Shown in pieces: positions 1-7,568 of a stretch of DNA of 12,256 bases. Every line of letters starts with the position of its first letter. Within the stretch, counting starts at the first letter, position 1. The translations under genes were made by a program, and so were the position numbers. The stretch is from Nitrospira sp. (lineage in GTDB: Bacteria > Nitrospirota > Nitrospiria > Nitrospirales > Nitrospiraceae), in the NCBI GenBank assembly GCA_025361385.1, contig JANYAJ010000138.1, positions 1 through 12,256 on the forward strand. Reading direction: 5' to 3'. The notes below the pieces were generated by a model that saw nothing but the letters and a program-made list of their open reading frames with translations, made no database searches and was not told where the DNA came from.

Positions 1-167
1 GCGGTGGTGGCGACATCACCGGCACGGTAAGCGTCGCCCGATGCAAGGCCAAATAGGAAGACATCTGTCGGCTTTCTTCGGAGAGTCGGCGACCGGCTGG
101 CCCGGCCGAGGTCTTCGGGTAGGTCGCTTGAGGTTCGAGGCAACTCGGATCCCAGAGAAATGATCAC
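1..167 (-). CDS. N-terminal part of an unidentified protein (cut by window edge)
   Basis: This minus-strand frame is open from a GTG at 167-165 to the window edge, about 55 codons. The GTG overlaps the TGA stop of the upstream glutaredoxin-like gene as GTGA, a usual sign of translational coupling. An in-frame ATG at 185-183 is an alternative start. The first 30 or so residues are polar and rich in Arg, Ser and Pro. They are followed by FLFGLASGDAYRAGD, whose Ala/Gly/Tyr spacing recalls the first helices of tetratricopeptide repeats, but the fragment is too short to assign a family. There is no clear ribosome binding site. One plus-strand frame is also open here (2-163), but it lacks a start of its own and reads as low-complexity Arg/Gly sequence. 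I take the minus strand as the coding one, with moderate confidence. Confidence 0.45.
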   Translation of the reverse strand, partial: MIISLGSELPRTSSDLPEDLGRASRSPTLRRKPTDVFLFGLASGDAYRAGDVATT

Positions 168-472
168 CCCCGCTTGGGACCACATCCCAGACGGGACAGA
201 ATCCGGCTTATAGGTCTTCTCCACCGCGCTTTTTTTATCGCTCGACGGAGCTCTCCTTCTGTCACTTTACCTGCGAAGTGTTCGACCTCGTCGATGAGGA
301 CGACAGGAACTCTCGATCCATAACGTTCCGTCAATGCGCTATCTCCCTCAATGTCCACTTTCCTTGTGGTGATGTTCATCTCTGTCTGGAGATGCATCGC
401 GATACGATAGATGACATCGCAGAGATGGCAGTCTTCGCGAGAGAGAATGGTCACATGGACAGGCATGTTCAT
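164..472 (-). CDS. Glutaredoxin-like thioredoxin-fold protein (DUF836 type)
   Basis: This is a 102-residue protein with a thioredoxin fold. A beta strand (HVTILSRE) leads into the redox pair C15-H-L-C18 at the start of helix 1. The cis-proline typical of the fold follows at P56 (RVPVVLID). The family is taken to exchange thiols and disulfides in the cytoplasm, and its partner cannot be read from sequence. There is no signal peptide. The last 20 residues are basic (RWRRPISR) and extend past the fold. Met1 and Met3 are both possible starts, neither with a good ribosome binding site. The gene is divergent from ilvB, and the next gene on its strand overlaps its stop by 4 bases. The family call is firm, but the physiological role is unknown. 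Confidence 0.8.
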   Translation of the reverse strand: MNMPVHVTILSREDCHLCDVIYRIAMHLQTEMNITTRKVDIEGDSALTERYGSRVPVVLIDEVEHFAGKVTEGELRRAIKKARWRRPISRILSRLGCGPKRG

Positions 473-568
473 GGAGTGGCGACTCAGGGCCTACGCAGAG
501 AGAACAACTCAAGGTATCACGTGGGGAGGGAGACTGTCTGCGAGCGGTGGATGTCGTGTGCCGCACTC

Positions 569-598
569 TTGACGCCATGAAATACGTGGTGCTAGGAT
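569..598 (+). promoter_or_regulatory. Candidate sigma-70 promoter for the ilvBNC operon
   Basis: A -35 box TTGACG (569-574) and a -10 box TAGGAT (593-598) are separated by 18 bases. The -35 matches the consensus at 5 of 6 positions and the -10 at 4 of 6. Transcription would begin near position 605 and give an untranslated leader of about 138 bases before ilvB. A second TAGGAT lies at 665-670 but has no fitting -35 box. This was found by eye, so the promoter is plausible but unproven. Confidence 0.45.
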
Positions 599-621
599 CA
601 TCCATCTTTATCCCTGATTTT

Positions 622-635
622 TCAGAATGTTCTGA
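622..635. promoter_or_regulatory. Inverted repeat, possible operator in the ilvB leader
   Basis: TCAGAA (622-627) and TTCTGA (630-635) form a perfect 6-bp inverted repeat around TG. It lies about 20 bases downstream of the predicted transcription start, where a repressor could bind. It could equally be a small RNA hairpin or chance. No regulator gene is adjacent. Confidence 0.25.
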
Positions 636-702
636 GTTATCATGGAATTCGTGTACGGTCTACTTAGGATAAGCCGCAACGTCGCCTATCGTGCCGATTC
701 CT

Positions 703-723
703 CCGCTCGGTTTTTACCGGCGG
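703..723 (+). other. Hairpin just upstream of the ilvB ribosome binding site
   Basis: CCGC (703-706) pairs with GCGG (720-723), and CGGT (708-711) pairs with ACCG (716-719). The loop is TTTT and T707 is a single bulge. The hairpin ends 7 bases before the GGAGG at 731-735. The T run is in the loop and not after the stem, so this is not an intrinsic terminator. It could influence ribosome access, but the sequence does not show an alternative pairing partner. Confidence 0.4.
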
Positions 724-730
724 GGTGGAT

Positions 731-735
731 GGAGG
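731..735 (+). promoter_or_regulatory. Ribosome binding site that sets the ilvB start
   Basis: GGAGG lies 7 bases before ATG 743. An in-frame GTG at 725 would place this Shine-Dalgarno sequence inside the coding region and has none of its own. ATG 743 is therefore the better start. Confidence 0.75.
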
Positions 736-742
736 TTCTATC

Positions 743-2518
743 ATGAAGCTCACAGGTGCTGAAATCCTCATCGAATGCCTCAAGCGGGAAGGCGTCAAAA
801 CAGTTTTTGCGCTTCCTGGTGGTGTCGTATTGAAGATTTTTGACATGCTTCATCAGCAGAAGGACATTGAGGTGGTGCTCACTCGCCATGAGCAGGGTGC
901 GGGCCATATGGCAGAAGGCTACGCCAAGGCAACCGGTAAAGCCGGGGTCTGTCTCGTGACTTCAGGACCGGGCATGACGAATGTGATCACGGCTTTGGCT
1001 GATGCCTACATGGATTCTGTACCGATGGTCTGCTTTACCGGGCAAGTGCCGACGAGCCTGATTGGAAATGACGCATTCCAAGAAGCGGACAATATCGGCT
1101 TGAGCCGTCCTTGTACCAAGTACAACTTTCTCGTGAAGAATGTCGCCGATTTGGCGACGACGATCAAAGAAGCGTTCTACATTGCGACGACAGGGCGTCC
1201 GGGGCCGGTGTTAGTCGATATTCCCAAAGATGTATCAATGGATAAGGCAGAGTTTACCTATCCGAGCTCCGTCTCCATTCGAAGCTACAACCCGGTATAT
1301 GAGGGAAATAAGTGGCAGATTAAGCAAGCGGCTGAGGCCATGACGAAGGCGAAGAAGCCGATTTTGTACGTCGGCGGCGGCGTCATCTTCTCGGGTGCAT
1401 CACAAGAGTTGCTGGAGTTGGCCGAGCTGACTCATATGCCGGTCGACATGACCTTGATGGGACTCGGGGCTTTCCCCGGCGAACATCCTCAGTCCCTGGG
1501 CATGTTAGGCATGCATGGCACCTATTGTGCGAATATGGCGATGCACTATTCCGATCTGGTTGTGGCCATTGGGGCACGGTTCGATGATCGTGTGACGGGA
1601 AAGGTTTCTGAGTTTTGCCCGCATGCCAAGGTCATCCATATTGATATCGATCCGACCTCGATTCGGAAGAATGTGAATGTCGATATTCCGATCGTTGGCG
1701 ACTGTAAGACCGTGCTTCGCGAGTTAGTCCAGATCCTTCGTGCCACGGTGAACGGCGATCAACAGGAGTTGCGCAAGCCCTGGTGGAATCAGATTCGTGA
1801 ATGGCAGCAGGCCAATCCTCTTGCCTATCAACAGGCCGCTGATGGTCCGACCAAGCCGCAGTATGTGATCAAGCGGCTCTATGAGCTGACGAAAGATTTG
1901 GACCCGATTGTGTCGACTGATGTGGGGCAACATCAGATGTGGGCCGCCCAATATTTTAAGTTGGCCAAGCCGAACCGCTGGTTGACATCGGGGGGGCTTG
2001 GGACCATGGGGTTCGGGTTTCCTGCCGCCATGGGGGCGCAGGCTGCATTTCCAGGCCGGTTGGTTCTCTGTATTGCGGGCGACGGCAGTATCCAGATGAA
2101 CATGCAGGAAATGGCGACGGCCGTCGTGCATAAGTTACCGGTTAAGATTATCGTGCTCAATAACCGGTTTCACGGAATGGTTCGTCAATGGCAGGATCTT
2201 TTCTACGAAGGACGGTATGCGTCGAGCGATCTGGAAACAACGCCGGACTTTGTGAAGTTGGCGGAAGCGTACGGAGCGGTCGGGCTTCGGGCCAGTAAGC
2301 CTTCTGAGATCGATGATGTTTTGAAAGAGGCGATTGCCGTGAATAAGCCGGTGATCGTCGATGTGCCGACGTATCGATATGAGAACGTCTATCCGATGAT
2401 CCCCGCCGGCGGTTGTAATCATGAGATGATCTTGGAGGATCCGCCGGCCTTGAAGAGTAAGCAGGCAGGATCCGGGCAAGTGACGCCGAAGGATTCGGAT
2501 ACGATCCTCACGGCCTAA
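743..2518 (+). CDS. ilvB: Acetolactate (acetohydroxyacid) synthase large subunit
   Basis: This is the catalytic subunit of the first shared step of valine, leucine and isoleucine synthesis. It condenses two pyruvates, or pyruvate with 2-oxobutyrate, using thiamine diphosphate, Mg2+ and FAD. At 591 residues it is near the usual size. The N-terminal domain has the catalytic Glu at E50 (LTRHEQGAGH) and the substrate-channel segment LIGNDAFQEAD. The middle FAD-fold domain contains GARFDDRVTGK. The C-terminal thiamine-diphosphate motif runs from GDG (446-448) to NN (473-474). About 25 residues after the conserved end (PALKSKQAG onward) form a polar tail. It is the first gene of the operon, behind the candidate promoter at 569-598, and the regulatory subunit follows 25 bases downstream. 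The gene may equally be named ilvI or ilvG. Confidence 0.96.
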   Translation: MKLTGAEILIECLKREGVKTVFALPGGVVLKIFDMLHQQKDIEVVLTRHEQGAGHMAEGYAKATGKAGVCLVTSGPGMTNVITALADAYMDSVPMVCFTGQVPTSLIGNDAFQEADNIGLSRPCTKYNFLVKNVADLATTIKEAFYIATTGRPGPVLVDIPKDVSMDKAEFTYPSSVSIRSYNPVYEGNKWQIKQAAEAMTKAKKPILYVGGGVIFSGASQELLELAELTHMPVDMTLMGLGAFPGEHPQSLGMLGMHGTYCANMAMHYSDLVVAIGARFDDRVTGKVSEFCPHAKVIHIDIDPTSIRKNVNVDIPIVGDCKTVLRELVQILRATVNGDQQELRKPWWNQIREWQQANPLAYQQAADGPTKPQYVIKRLYELTKDLDPIVSTDVGQHQMWAAQYFKLAKPNRWLTSGGLGTMGFGFPAAMGAQAAFPGRLVLCIAGDGSIQMNMQEMATAVVHKLPVKIIVLNNRFHGMVRQWQDLFYEGRYASSDLETTPDFVKLAEAYGAVGLRASKPSEIDDVLKEAIAVNKPVIVDVPTYRYENVYPMIPAGGCNHEMILEDPPALKSKQAGSGQVTPKDSDTILTA

Positions 2519-2526
2519 ACGGTGTC

Positions 2527-2531
2527 GGGAG
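2527..2531 (+). promoter_or_regulatory. Ribosome binding site ahead of ilvN
   Basis: GGGAG stands 6 bases before an in-frame TTG at 2538 and 12 bases before ATG 2544. Spacing alone favours TTG, while codon preference and family alignment favour ATG. The two proteins differ only by Met-Gly at the N-terminus. Confidence 0.45.
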
Positions 2532-2543
2532 TACAGATTGGGT

Positions 2544-3062
2544 ATGGAACACATTATTTCGATAACGGTAGAGAATAAGTTTGGCTCTCTGTCTCGCGTC
2601 GCCGGCTTGTTCAGCGGTCGCGGCTTCAACATCGAAAGTCTCTCTGTGGCGCCGACGCTCGATCCGTCCATGTCGCAGATGACCATCGTCACGTCCGGAG
2701 ACGACCGGATCATCGAGCAGATCGTGAAACAGCTTAATAAACTGATCGACGTCATCAAGGTTGTGGATTTGAATGAGAGCGATTTTGTCTCGCGGGAGAC
2801 CGCGCTCATCAAAGTGCATACGCGACCGGAAGATCGCGCAGAAGCGTTACGGATTGCCGATATTTTTCGGGCCAATGTCATCGACTCCACACCGGCAACC
2901 TACACGATTGAAGTGACCGGAGATCCTCACAAGATCGAAGCGATCATCAACCTGCTGCAACCACTCGGCATCAAAGAGCTCACCAGGACCGGACGGGTCG
3001 CGGTCGCCCGTGAGTCGATTCGCTCGACGAGCCTGCAGACGAAAAAAGTTGCCCGCGAATAG
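2544..3062 (+). CDS. ilvN: Acetolactate synthase small (regulatory) subunit
   Basis: This subunit binds the catalytic IlvB subunit, raises its activity and usually gives feedback inhibition by valine. The 172 residues from ATG match the family length. The N-terminal ACT domain (about 1-75) starts with the typical strand HIISITVEN, followed by GSLSRVAGLFSGRGFNIESL, which contains the family's effector-site and dimer-contact signature. The C-terminal domain (about 80-160) contains RETALIKV and ends with the GRVAVAR segment. The gene sits directly downstream of its partner, so the subunits are made together. TTG 2538 is an alternative start with better Shine-Dalgarno spacing. The symbol ilvH is equally used for this family. 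No residue looks anomalous. Confidence 0.95.
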   Translation: MEHIISITVENKFGSLSRVAGLFSGRGFNIESLSVAPTLDPSMSQMTIVTSGDDRIIEQIVKQLNKLIDVIKVVDLNESDFVSRETALIKVHTRPEDRAEALRIADIFRANVIDSTPATYTIEVTGDPHKIEAIINLLQPLGIKELTRTGRVAVARESIRSTSLQTKKVARE

Positions 3063-3122
3063 GCGTCACCTCGGACCCAACGTCCCATCAGTTCCCTGAC
3101 ACGACTATTACCCAAGGAGTGA

Positions 3123-4139
<1,017 letters not shown>

Positions 4140-4157
4140 GAAAGAGTTGAGGTCTCT

Positions 4158-4808
4158 GTGGCAGATCGTGCCGTCGGCATCCCGTTTGCCAAAGAAGGAA
4201 TTCCCTTCATCGGGGCTGCTGTTGGCGTTACACTGCTAACAGGATGGCTTGGTTGGGCTCTCATCGCGGTGGGTGGGGCGATTCTGACGCTGTTTGTCGC
4301 CTGGTTTTTCCGCAACCCCCATCGAGTGGTCCCTCAAGGGCCTCGTCTCCTCGTGGCATCCGGTGACGGGAAAGTCATTGCCATCGAAGAGGAGTTCGAG
4401 CCTCGATTCATCAAGGATCGCAGCATCCGCGTCACCATCTTCTTGAACGTATTCGATGTGCATATCAATCGGATTCCCTGTGAAGGGGTTGTCGAGGAGG
4501 TGCAGTATCAGCCGGGTTTATTTCTCGTGGCCAGCAGACCTGATGCCACGTTGCGGAACGAGCAAAATGCGTTGATGATTCGGACGGCTCAGGGCGCAAA
4601 GGTACTCTGTGTGCAGGTGGCGGGATTAATTGCCAGGCGGATTGTCTGTTGGATTTCAGCCGGGGATCGGGCCATACTCGGTGAGCGGTTTGGGCTGATT
4701 CGATTCGGATCGCGGATGGATACGTTTCTTCCTCTCGGGACGGTTCTGAAAGTTGCAGTCGGCGATCGAGTCAAAGGTGGCGAAACCATCTTGGGGGAAT
4801 TGCCATGA
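4158..4808 (+). CDS. psd: Phosphatidylserine decarboxylase, short proenzyme
   Basis: The enzyme decarboxylates phosphatidylserine to phosphatidylethanolamine at the inner membrane. The 216-residue size and the FGSR cleavage site mark the short Psd family. The chain should cut itself between G184 and S185, and S185 then becomes the pyruvoyl group of the alpha subunit. The other members of the self-processing triad are visible as D70 (SGDGKV) and H102 (DVHINR). Hydrophobic stretches at about 17-30 and 33-50 anchor the N-terminus in the membrane. The start is GTG 4158 with TTGAGGT at 4147-4153. It lies 18 bases after ilvC and overlaps pssA by 4 bases. The downstream partner makes its substrate. 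Archaetidylserine decarboxylase activity is an alternative known for this family. Confidence 0.92.
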   Translation: MADRAVGIPFAKEGIPFIGAAVGVTLLTGWLGWALIAVGGAILTLFVAWFFRNPHRVVPQGPRLLVASGDGKVIAIEEEFEPRFIKDRSIRVTIFLNVFDVHINRIPCEGVVEEVQYQPGLFLVASRPDATLRNEQNALMIRTAQGAKVLCVQVAGLIARRIVCWISAGDRAILGERFGLIRFGSRMDTFLPLGTVLKVAVGDRVKGGETILGELP

Positions 4809-5596
4809 AAACTACTGCGTTGCGTCAATCATTCGGCAGAGATGGAAAACGGCGTAAAGCCGCCATGCACCTGATTCCGAATCTGTTCACGACAGGGAAT
4901 CTTCTCTGCGGTGTATTTTCGATATTGTCGGTGTTCAATGCAAACTACATGGTCGCAGCCGTCGCCATTCTGGTGGCAATGATCTTCGACGTGCTTGACG
5001 GAAAGTCGGCGCGGTTAACGAACAGCACCAGTCATTTCGGTCTCGAATACGACTCGTTGTCAGACGTGGTGTCGTTCGGAGTTGCCCCTGGCCTTTTGAT
5101 TTACTCTTGGGCGTTGAGCGGACAGGGGACATTTGGCATTGCGGTGATGTTTGCCTATGTCGCGATGGGTGCGGTTCGGTTGGCCCGATTTAATTCGACT
5201 GTGGCCACGTCGGACGGCAAGTATTTTACCGGGCTCGCCATTCCTGCGGCGGCAGGGGTTGTGGCCTCACTCGTGATTTTTGATCACTATAGCGTCAGGA
5301 TTGGCACGGAAGTGAAGCCTCTTCTCGTCCTGATTGTGACGCTGACTCTTTCGTTCTTGATGGTCAGCACCATTAAGTATCGAAGCTTTAAAGATCTGAA
5401 GTTTCGCGGTGGGCGGCACATTACGTATCTCGTGTGGGGAATTCTCGCACTCATGCTCGTAGCCGCCTGGCCCCCGGTCATGTTATTTGTCATATTCGCT
5501 GGGTATGCCTTGCTCGGTCCGGCAGAACGGCTTGTCGGGCTTGTCGCAAAAATGTCCTGGAAACGTTCACCGGCCAAGACCGAGCAGTCGGTCTGA
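4805..5596 (+). CDS. pssA: CDP-diacylglycerol-serine O-phosphatidyltransferase
   Basis: This integral membrane enzyme transfers phosphatidyl from CDP-diacylglycerol to serine, giving phosphatidylserine, the Psd substrate. The CDP-alcohol phosphotransferase signature is complete: D62-x2-D65-G66-x2-A69-R70-x8-G79-x3-D83-x3-D87. It is preceded by the subfamily hallmark HLIPNLFTTGNLLCG (22-36). Several hydrophobic segments follow, at about 35-60, 95-118, 130-155, 165-185 and 205-240. Its 263 residues fit the Bacillus-type PssA. ATG 4805 overlaps the psd stop as ATGA, with GGGGGA 6 bases upstream. The first 20 residues are polar and basic, and Met21 could be an alternative start. The stop lies 14 bases before the first base of the T-box. 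Confidence 0.94.
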   Translation: MKTTALRQSFGRDGKRRKAAMHLIPNLFTTGNLLCGVFSILSVFNANYMVAAVAILVAMIFDVLDGKSARLTNSTSHFGLEYDSLSDVVSFGVAPGLLIYSWALSGQGTFGIAVMFAYVAMGAVRLARFNSTVATSDGKYFTGLAIPAAAGVVASLVIFDHYSVRIGTEVKPLLVLIVTLTLSFLMVSTIKYRSFKDLKFRGGRHITYLVWGILALMLVAAWPPVMLFVIFAGYALLGPAERLVGLVAKMSWKRSPAKTEQSV

Positions 5597-5802
5597 ATTG
5601 AATTGTTCGTGGCTGCGACGAGGAGTAGTACGCGATTCGCATAGCAGTGAGAGAGCTGGTGAATGGTGCAAACCAGCCTGTGCGGCGCCGAACTCGCCTC
5701 TGAGCCAGAATCCGTGAAACCCGAGTAATGGATTCCGTTTCGCCCTCGTGACCGGGCGCAATGAAGGGTCGTGAGCAGCGAGCGCGTTGTTCATGGCTAA
5801 AT

Positions 5803-5841
5803 CAGGGTGGTACCACGGAGCTTCTCAAGCCTCCGTCCCTG
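5803..5841 (+). promoter_or_regulatory. T-box antiterminator with UGGU tRNA-acceptor bulge
   Basis: CAGGG (5803-5807) pairs with CCCTG (5837-5841), and ACGGAG (5815-5820) pairs with CTCCGT (5831-5836). They flank the 7-base bulge TGGTACC (5808-5814). UGGU at 5808-5811 complements the ACCA end of a tRNA whose discriminator base is A, as in bacterial tRNA-Leu, which agrees with the CTC specifier. The right arm (5831-5841) overlaps the left arm of the terminator, so the two folds exclude each other. Confidence 0.93.
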
Positions 5842-5864
5842 GGCGTAGGGATGGAGGTTTTTTT
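5830..5864 (+). terminator. Intrinsic terminator of the leuA T-box leader
   Basis: CCTCCGTCCCT (5830-5840) pairs with AGGGATGGAGG (5847-5857). This makes an 11-bp stem with one G-U pair and a 6-base loop, followed by seven T residues (5858-5864). With charged tRNA-Leu this hairpin should form and stop transcription before leuA. Confidence 0.93.
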
Positions 5865-5868
5865 ATTT

Positions 5869-5993
5869 GAGATTGCTGAAAATGCTTTCCCGCTGCGTTC
5901 TCGGTCGCGTGTCTCCCTGCGACGTACCCTACGGGTACGCCTCAGTCGTCCCGCTTCCTGCAGCCTTGCGGGAAAAGCATTTTGAGCAATCTC
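5869..5993. repeat. 125-bp imperfect palindrome, MITE-like or extragenic repeat element
   Basis: The left arm (5869-5893) and right arm (5968-5993) are inverted copies that differ by one substitution (G5878 against the complement of G5984) and one extra A in the right arm. A 7-bp stem with a TAC loop sits at the centre (5923-5929/5933-5939, CGTACCC/GGGTACG). There is no transposase gene, and I see no clear target-site duplication at the ends. The element fills the space between the T-box terminator and the leuA ribosome binding site. It is either a non-autonomous mobile element or a repeated extragenic palindrome. That it recurs elsewhere in the genome is inference. Confidence 0.7.
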
Positions 5994-6015
5994 ACCAGAT
6001 AAGAGAGGTGAAGTT

Positions 6016-7563
6016 ATGACCAGAATGATCAAAATTTTCGATACGACCTTGCGTGACGGAGAGCAATCTCCTGGCGCCAGCATGAATGTAGAAGAGAAAA
6101 TCATGCTGGCGAAGCAATTGGCTCGTCTTGGGGTCGATATTATCGAGGCGGGATTTGCGTATAGTTCGCCCGGAGATTTCGAGGCGGTGCGGCGAATTGC
6201 GCAGGAGGTCGAGGGACCGACGATTTGTAGCTTGGCGCGGGCACGCCCGGAGGATATCGATCGAGCCTGGGAAGCTTTAAAGGGGGCGCCGAAGGTCCGG
6301 ATCCATACGTTTCTCTCGACCTCGGATATCCACTTGAAACATCAGTTCCGTATGACGCGTGATGAGGCCAAGAAACGGGCAGTGGAGATGGTCCAGCGGG
6401 CAAGAGGCTATGTGGAGGATGTGGAGTTTTCGGCAATGGATGCGAGCCGGTCCGATCCGGCCTATCTCTATGAAGTCCTTGAAGCGGTGATCGAAGCCGG
6501 AGCCGGCACGGTGAATATTCCGGACACGGTCGGCTATGGGGTTCCTCAGGAGTTTGGGAAGTTGATCCGGGGATTCCGCGAGCAGGTGACGAACAGTGCG
6601 AAGGCGGTGATTTCCGTCCATTGTCACAACGACCTCGGCCTCGCCGTGGGGAACAGCTTGGCGGCGGTATTCGAAGGGGCAGGTCAGGTCGAGTGCACGA
6701 TCAATGGGATCGGTGAGCGGGCAGGGAATACGGCGTTGGAAGAAATTGTTATGGGTCTTCGGACCAGGAAAGACTTCTATCAAGCCGACACGAAGATCCG
6801 CACCGAAGAGATCTCGAAAACTAGCCGATTGGTCAGCAAGATCACCGGTATGGTGGTGCAGCCGAACAAGGCGATTGTCGGGGCGAATGCCTTTGCCCAT
6901 ACGTCCGGCATTCACCAGGACGGGCTGCTGAAGGACAAGACGACCTATGAAATCATGAAGCCAGAGACGATCGGGCTGGTCGAGGGCAAGATGGTCATGG
7001 GGAAGCTTTCTGGACGGCATGCGTTTCGGCAGAGGCTGGTGGAGCTGGGCTATACGCTCTCGGACGAAGAGGTGAACCACGCGTTCGAGCGGTTCAAGAA
7101 GCTGGCCGACCAGAAGAAGGAGATCTACGAAGAGGATCTCGAAGTGATTGTCTCCGAAGAGTTGGTCAAAATGGCCGATCGGATCACCTTGAAGTCGTTC
7201 CATGTGGCCAGCGGAACGGACCAAGTGCCGACCGCGACGGTTGAACTTGAGATCGACGGACGAACGATCGTTCAGACGGGAACAGGCGATGGGCCGGTGG
7301 ATGCCGTCTATCGGACCATTGCCGCCATCACGCAGACGAAGAGCACGCTCCTCATGTACGTCGTGAAAGCGATCACGGGGGGGACCGATGCTCAGGGTGA
7401 AGTCTCAGTCAAGGTTCAAGAGGATGGGCGCACCGTATCGGGCCATGGAGCGGATACAGACATCATTATGGCGTCAGCCCGTGCCTATCTCAACGCGTTG
7501 AACAAGCTATTGTATTTGGCGGGAAAGCAGGCGCAGGGCGAGCAGAAAGTGAACTTGATTTAA
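6016..7563 (+). CDS. leuA: 2-isopropylmalate synthase
   Basis: This is the first committed step of leucine synthesis, joining acetyl-CoA and 2-oxoisovalerate into 2-isopropylmalate. Its 515 residues are the usual length for the type with a regulatory domain. The TIM barrel (about 5-270) opens with DTTLRDGEQSPG. Metal ligands are visible at D14, H202 and H204 (VHCHNDLGLA) and N238 (GNTALEE), with R13 as the catalytic Arg. A linker (about 290-390, GANAFAHTSGIHQDG) leads to the C-terminal LeuA dimer domain (about 395-500), where leucine normally inhibits. The start is ATG 6016 with GAGAGGTG at 6003-6010. Met4 is possible but less well spaced. The gene lies behind the leucine T-box, so it should be controlled both by transcription and by feedback. 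Homocitrate or citramalate synthase is a less likely reading. Confidence 0.95.
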   Translation: MTRMIKIFDTTLRDGEQSPGASMNVEEKIMLAKQLARLGVDIIEAGFAYSSPGDFEAVRRIAQEVEGPTICSLARARPEDIDRAWEALKGAPKVRIHTFLSTSDIHLKHQFRMTRDEAKKRAVEMVQRARGYVEDVEFSAMDASRSDPAYLYEVLEAVIEAGAGTVNIPDTVGYGVPQEFGKLIRGFREQVTNSAKAVISVHCHNDLGLAVGNSLAAVFEGAGQVECTINGIGERAGNTALEEIVMGLRTRKDFYQADTKIRTEEISKTSRLVSKITGMVVQPNKAIVGANAFAHTSGIHQDGLLKDKTTYEIMKPETIGLVEGKMVMGKLSGRHAFRQRLVELGYTLSDEEVNHAFERFKKLADQKKEIYEEDLEVIVSEELVKMADRITLKSFHVASGTDQVPTATVELEIDGRTIVQTGTGDGPVDAVYRTIAAITQTKSTLLMYVVKAITGGTDAQGEVSVKVQEDGRTVSGHGADTDIIMASARAYLNALNKLLYLAGKQAQGEQKVNLI

Positions 7564-7568
7564 GGAAA

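Larger units (their letters stand above)
5611..5864 (+). promoter_or_regulatory. Leucine-specific T-box riboswitch (transcriptional)
   Basis: The leader senses uncharged tRNA-Leu and controls readthrough into leuA. Stem I starts with GGCT (5611-5614) paired to AGCC (5703-5706), and GAGG (5620-5623) pairs with CCTC (5697-5700). A specifier bulge follows, with AGTAGTA on the left and GAACTCG on the right; CTC at 5693-5695 is a leucine codon. Above it, CGCATAG (5638-5644) pairs with CTGTGCG (5678-5684). The distal hairpin GCTGGT/ACCAGC (5655-5660/5672-5677) has the conserved AGAGAG side and GAATGGTGCAA loop. Stem II is GAATCC/GGATTC (5708-5713/5730-5735). Stem IIA is CGCCC/GGGCG (5741-5745/5754-5758), and the loop 5745-5752 pairs with 5768-5775 as the pseudoknot. 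Stem III is CAGCG/CGTTG (5776-5780/5785-5789). Antiterminator and terminator follow. All canonical parts are present. Confidence 0.95.

Noticed and set aside
3..56. Short plus-strand frame ending at TAG 54-56 as the tail of a gene from the left
   Set aside because: It is only 17 codons and lacks any recognisable motif. The minus-strand frame at the same place has a coupled start and a more protein-like sequence, so I preferred that.
57..117. GAAGAC...GTCTTC inverted repeat as a structured RNA or terminator
   Set aside because: The 6-bp arms are 49 bases apart, there is no T run on either strand, and the region is better read as coding on the minus strand.
665..670. Second TAGGAT box as another ilvB promoter
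   Set aside because: No -35-like hexamer lies 16-18 bases upstream, so it is probably chance.
703..723. Hairpin before ilvB as an intrinsic terminator or attenuator
   Set aside because: The T run lies in the loop, not after the stem, and no competing fold or regulatory leader peptide is visible.
2135..2890. 251-codon minus-strand open frame across the ilvB/ilvN junction
   Set aside because: It spans two real genes on the other strand and has no domain motif or ribosome binding site. Strong codon bias on the plus strand creates such frames.
5761..6104. Small open frames on both strands over the leuA leader
   Set aside because: They read through the T-box terminator and the palindrome, and their Arg-rich peptides mirror each other because of the inverted repeat. 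RNA structure explains the region better.
6277..7224. 315-codon open frame on the minus strand opposite leuA
   Set aside because: It is a shadow of leuA. The plus strand encodes a complete, motif-perfect 2-isopropylmalate synthase, and the minus frame is His/Arg-rich with no recognisable family pattern.
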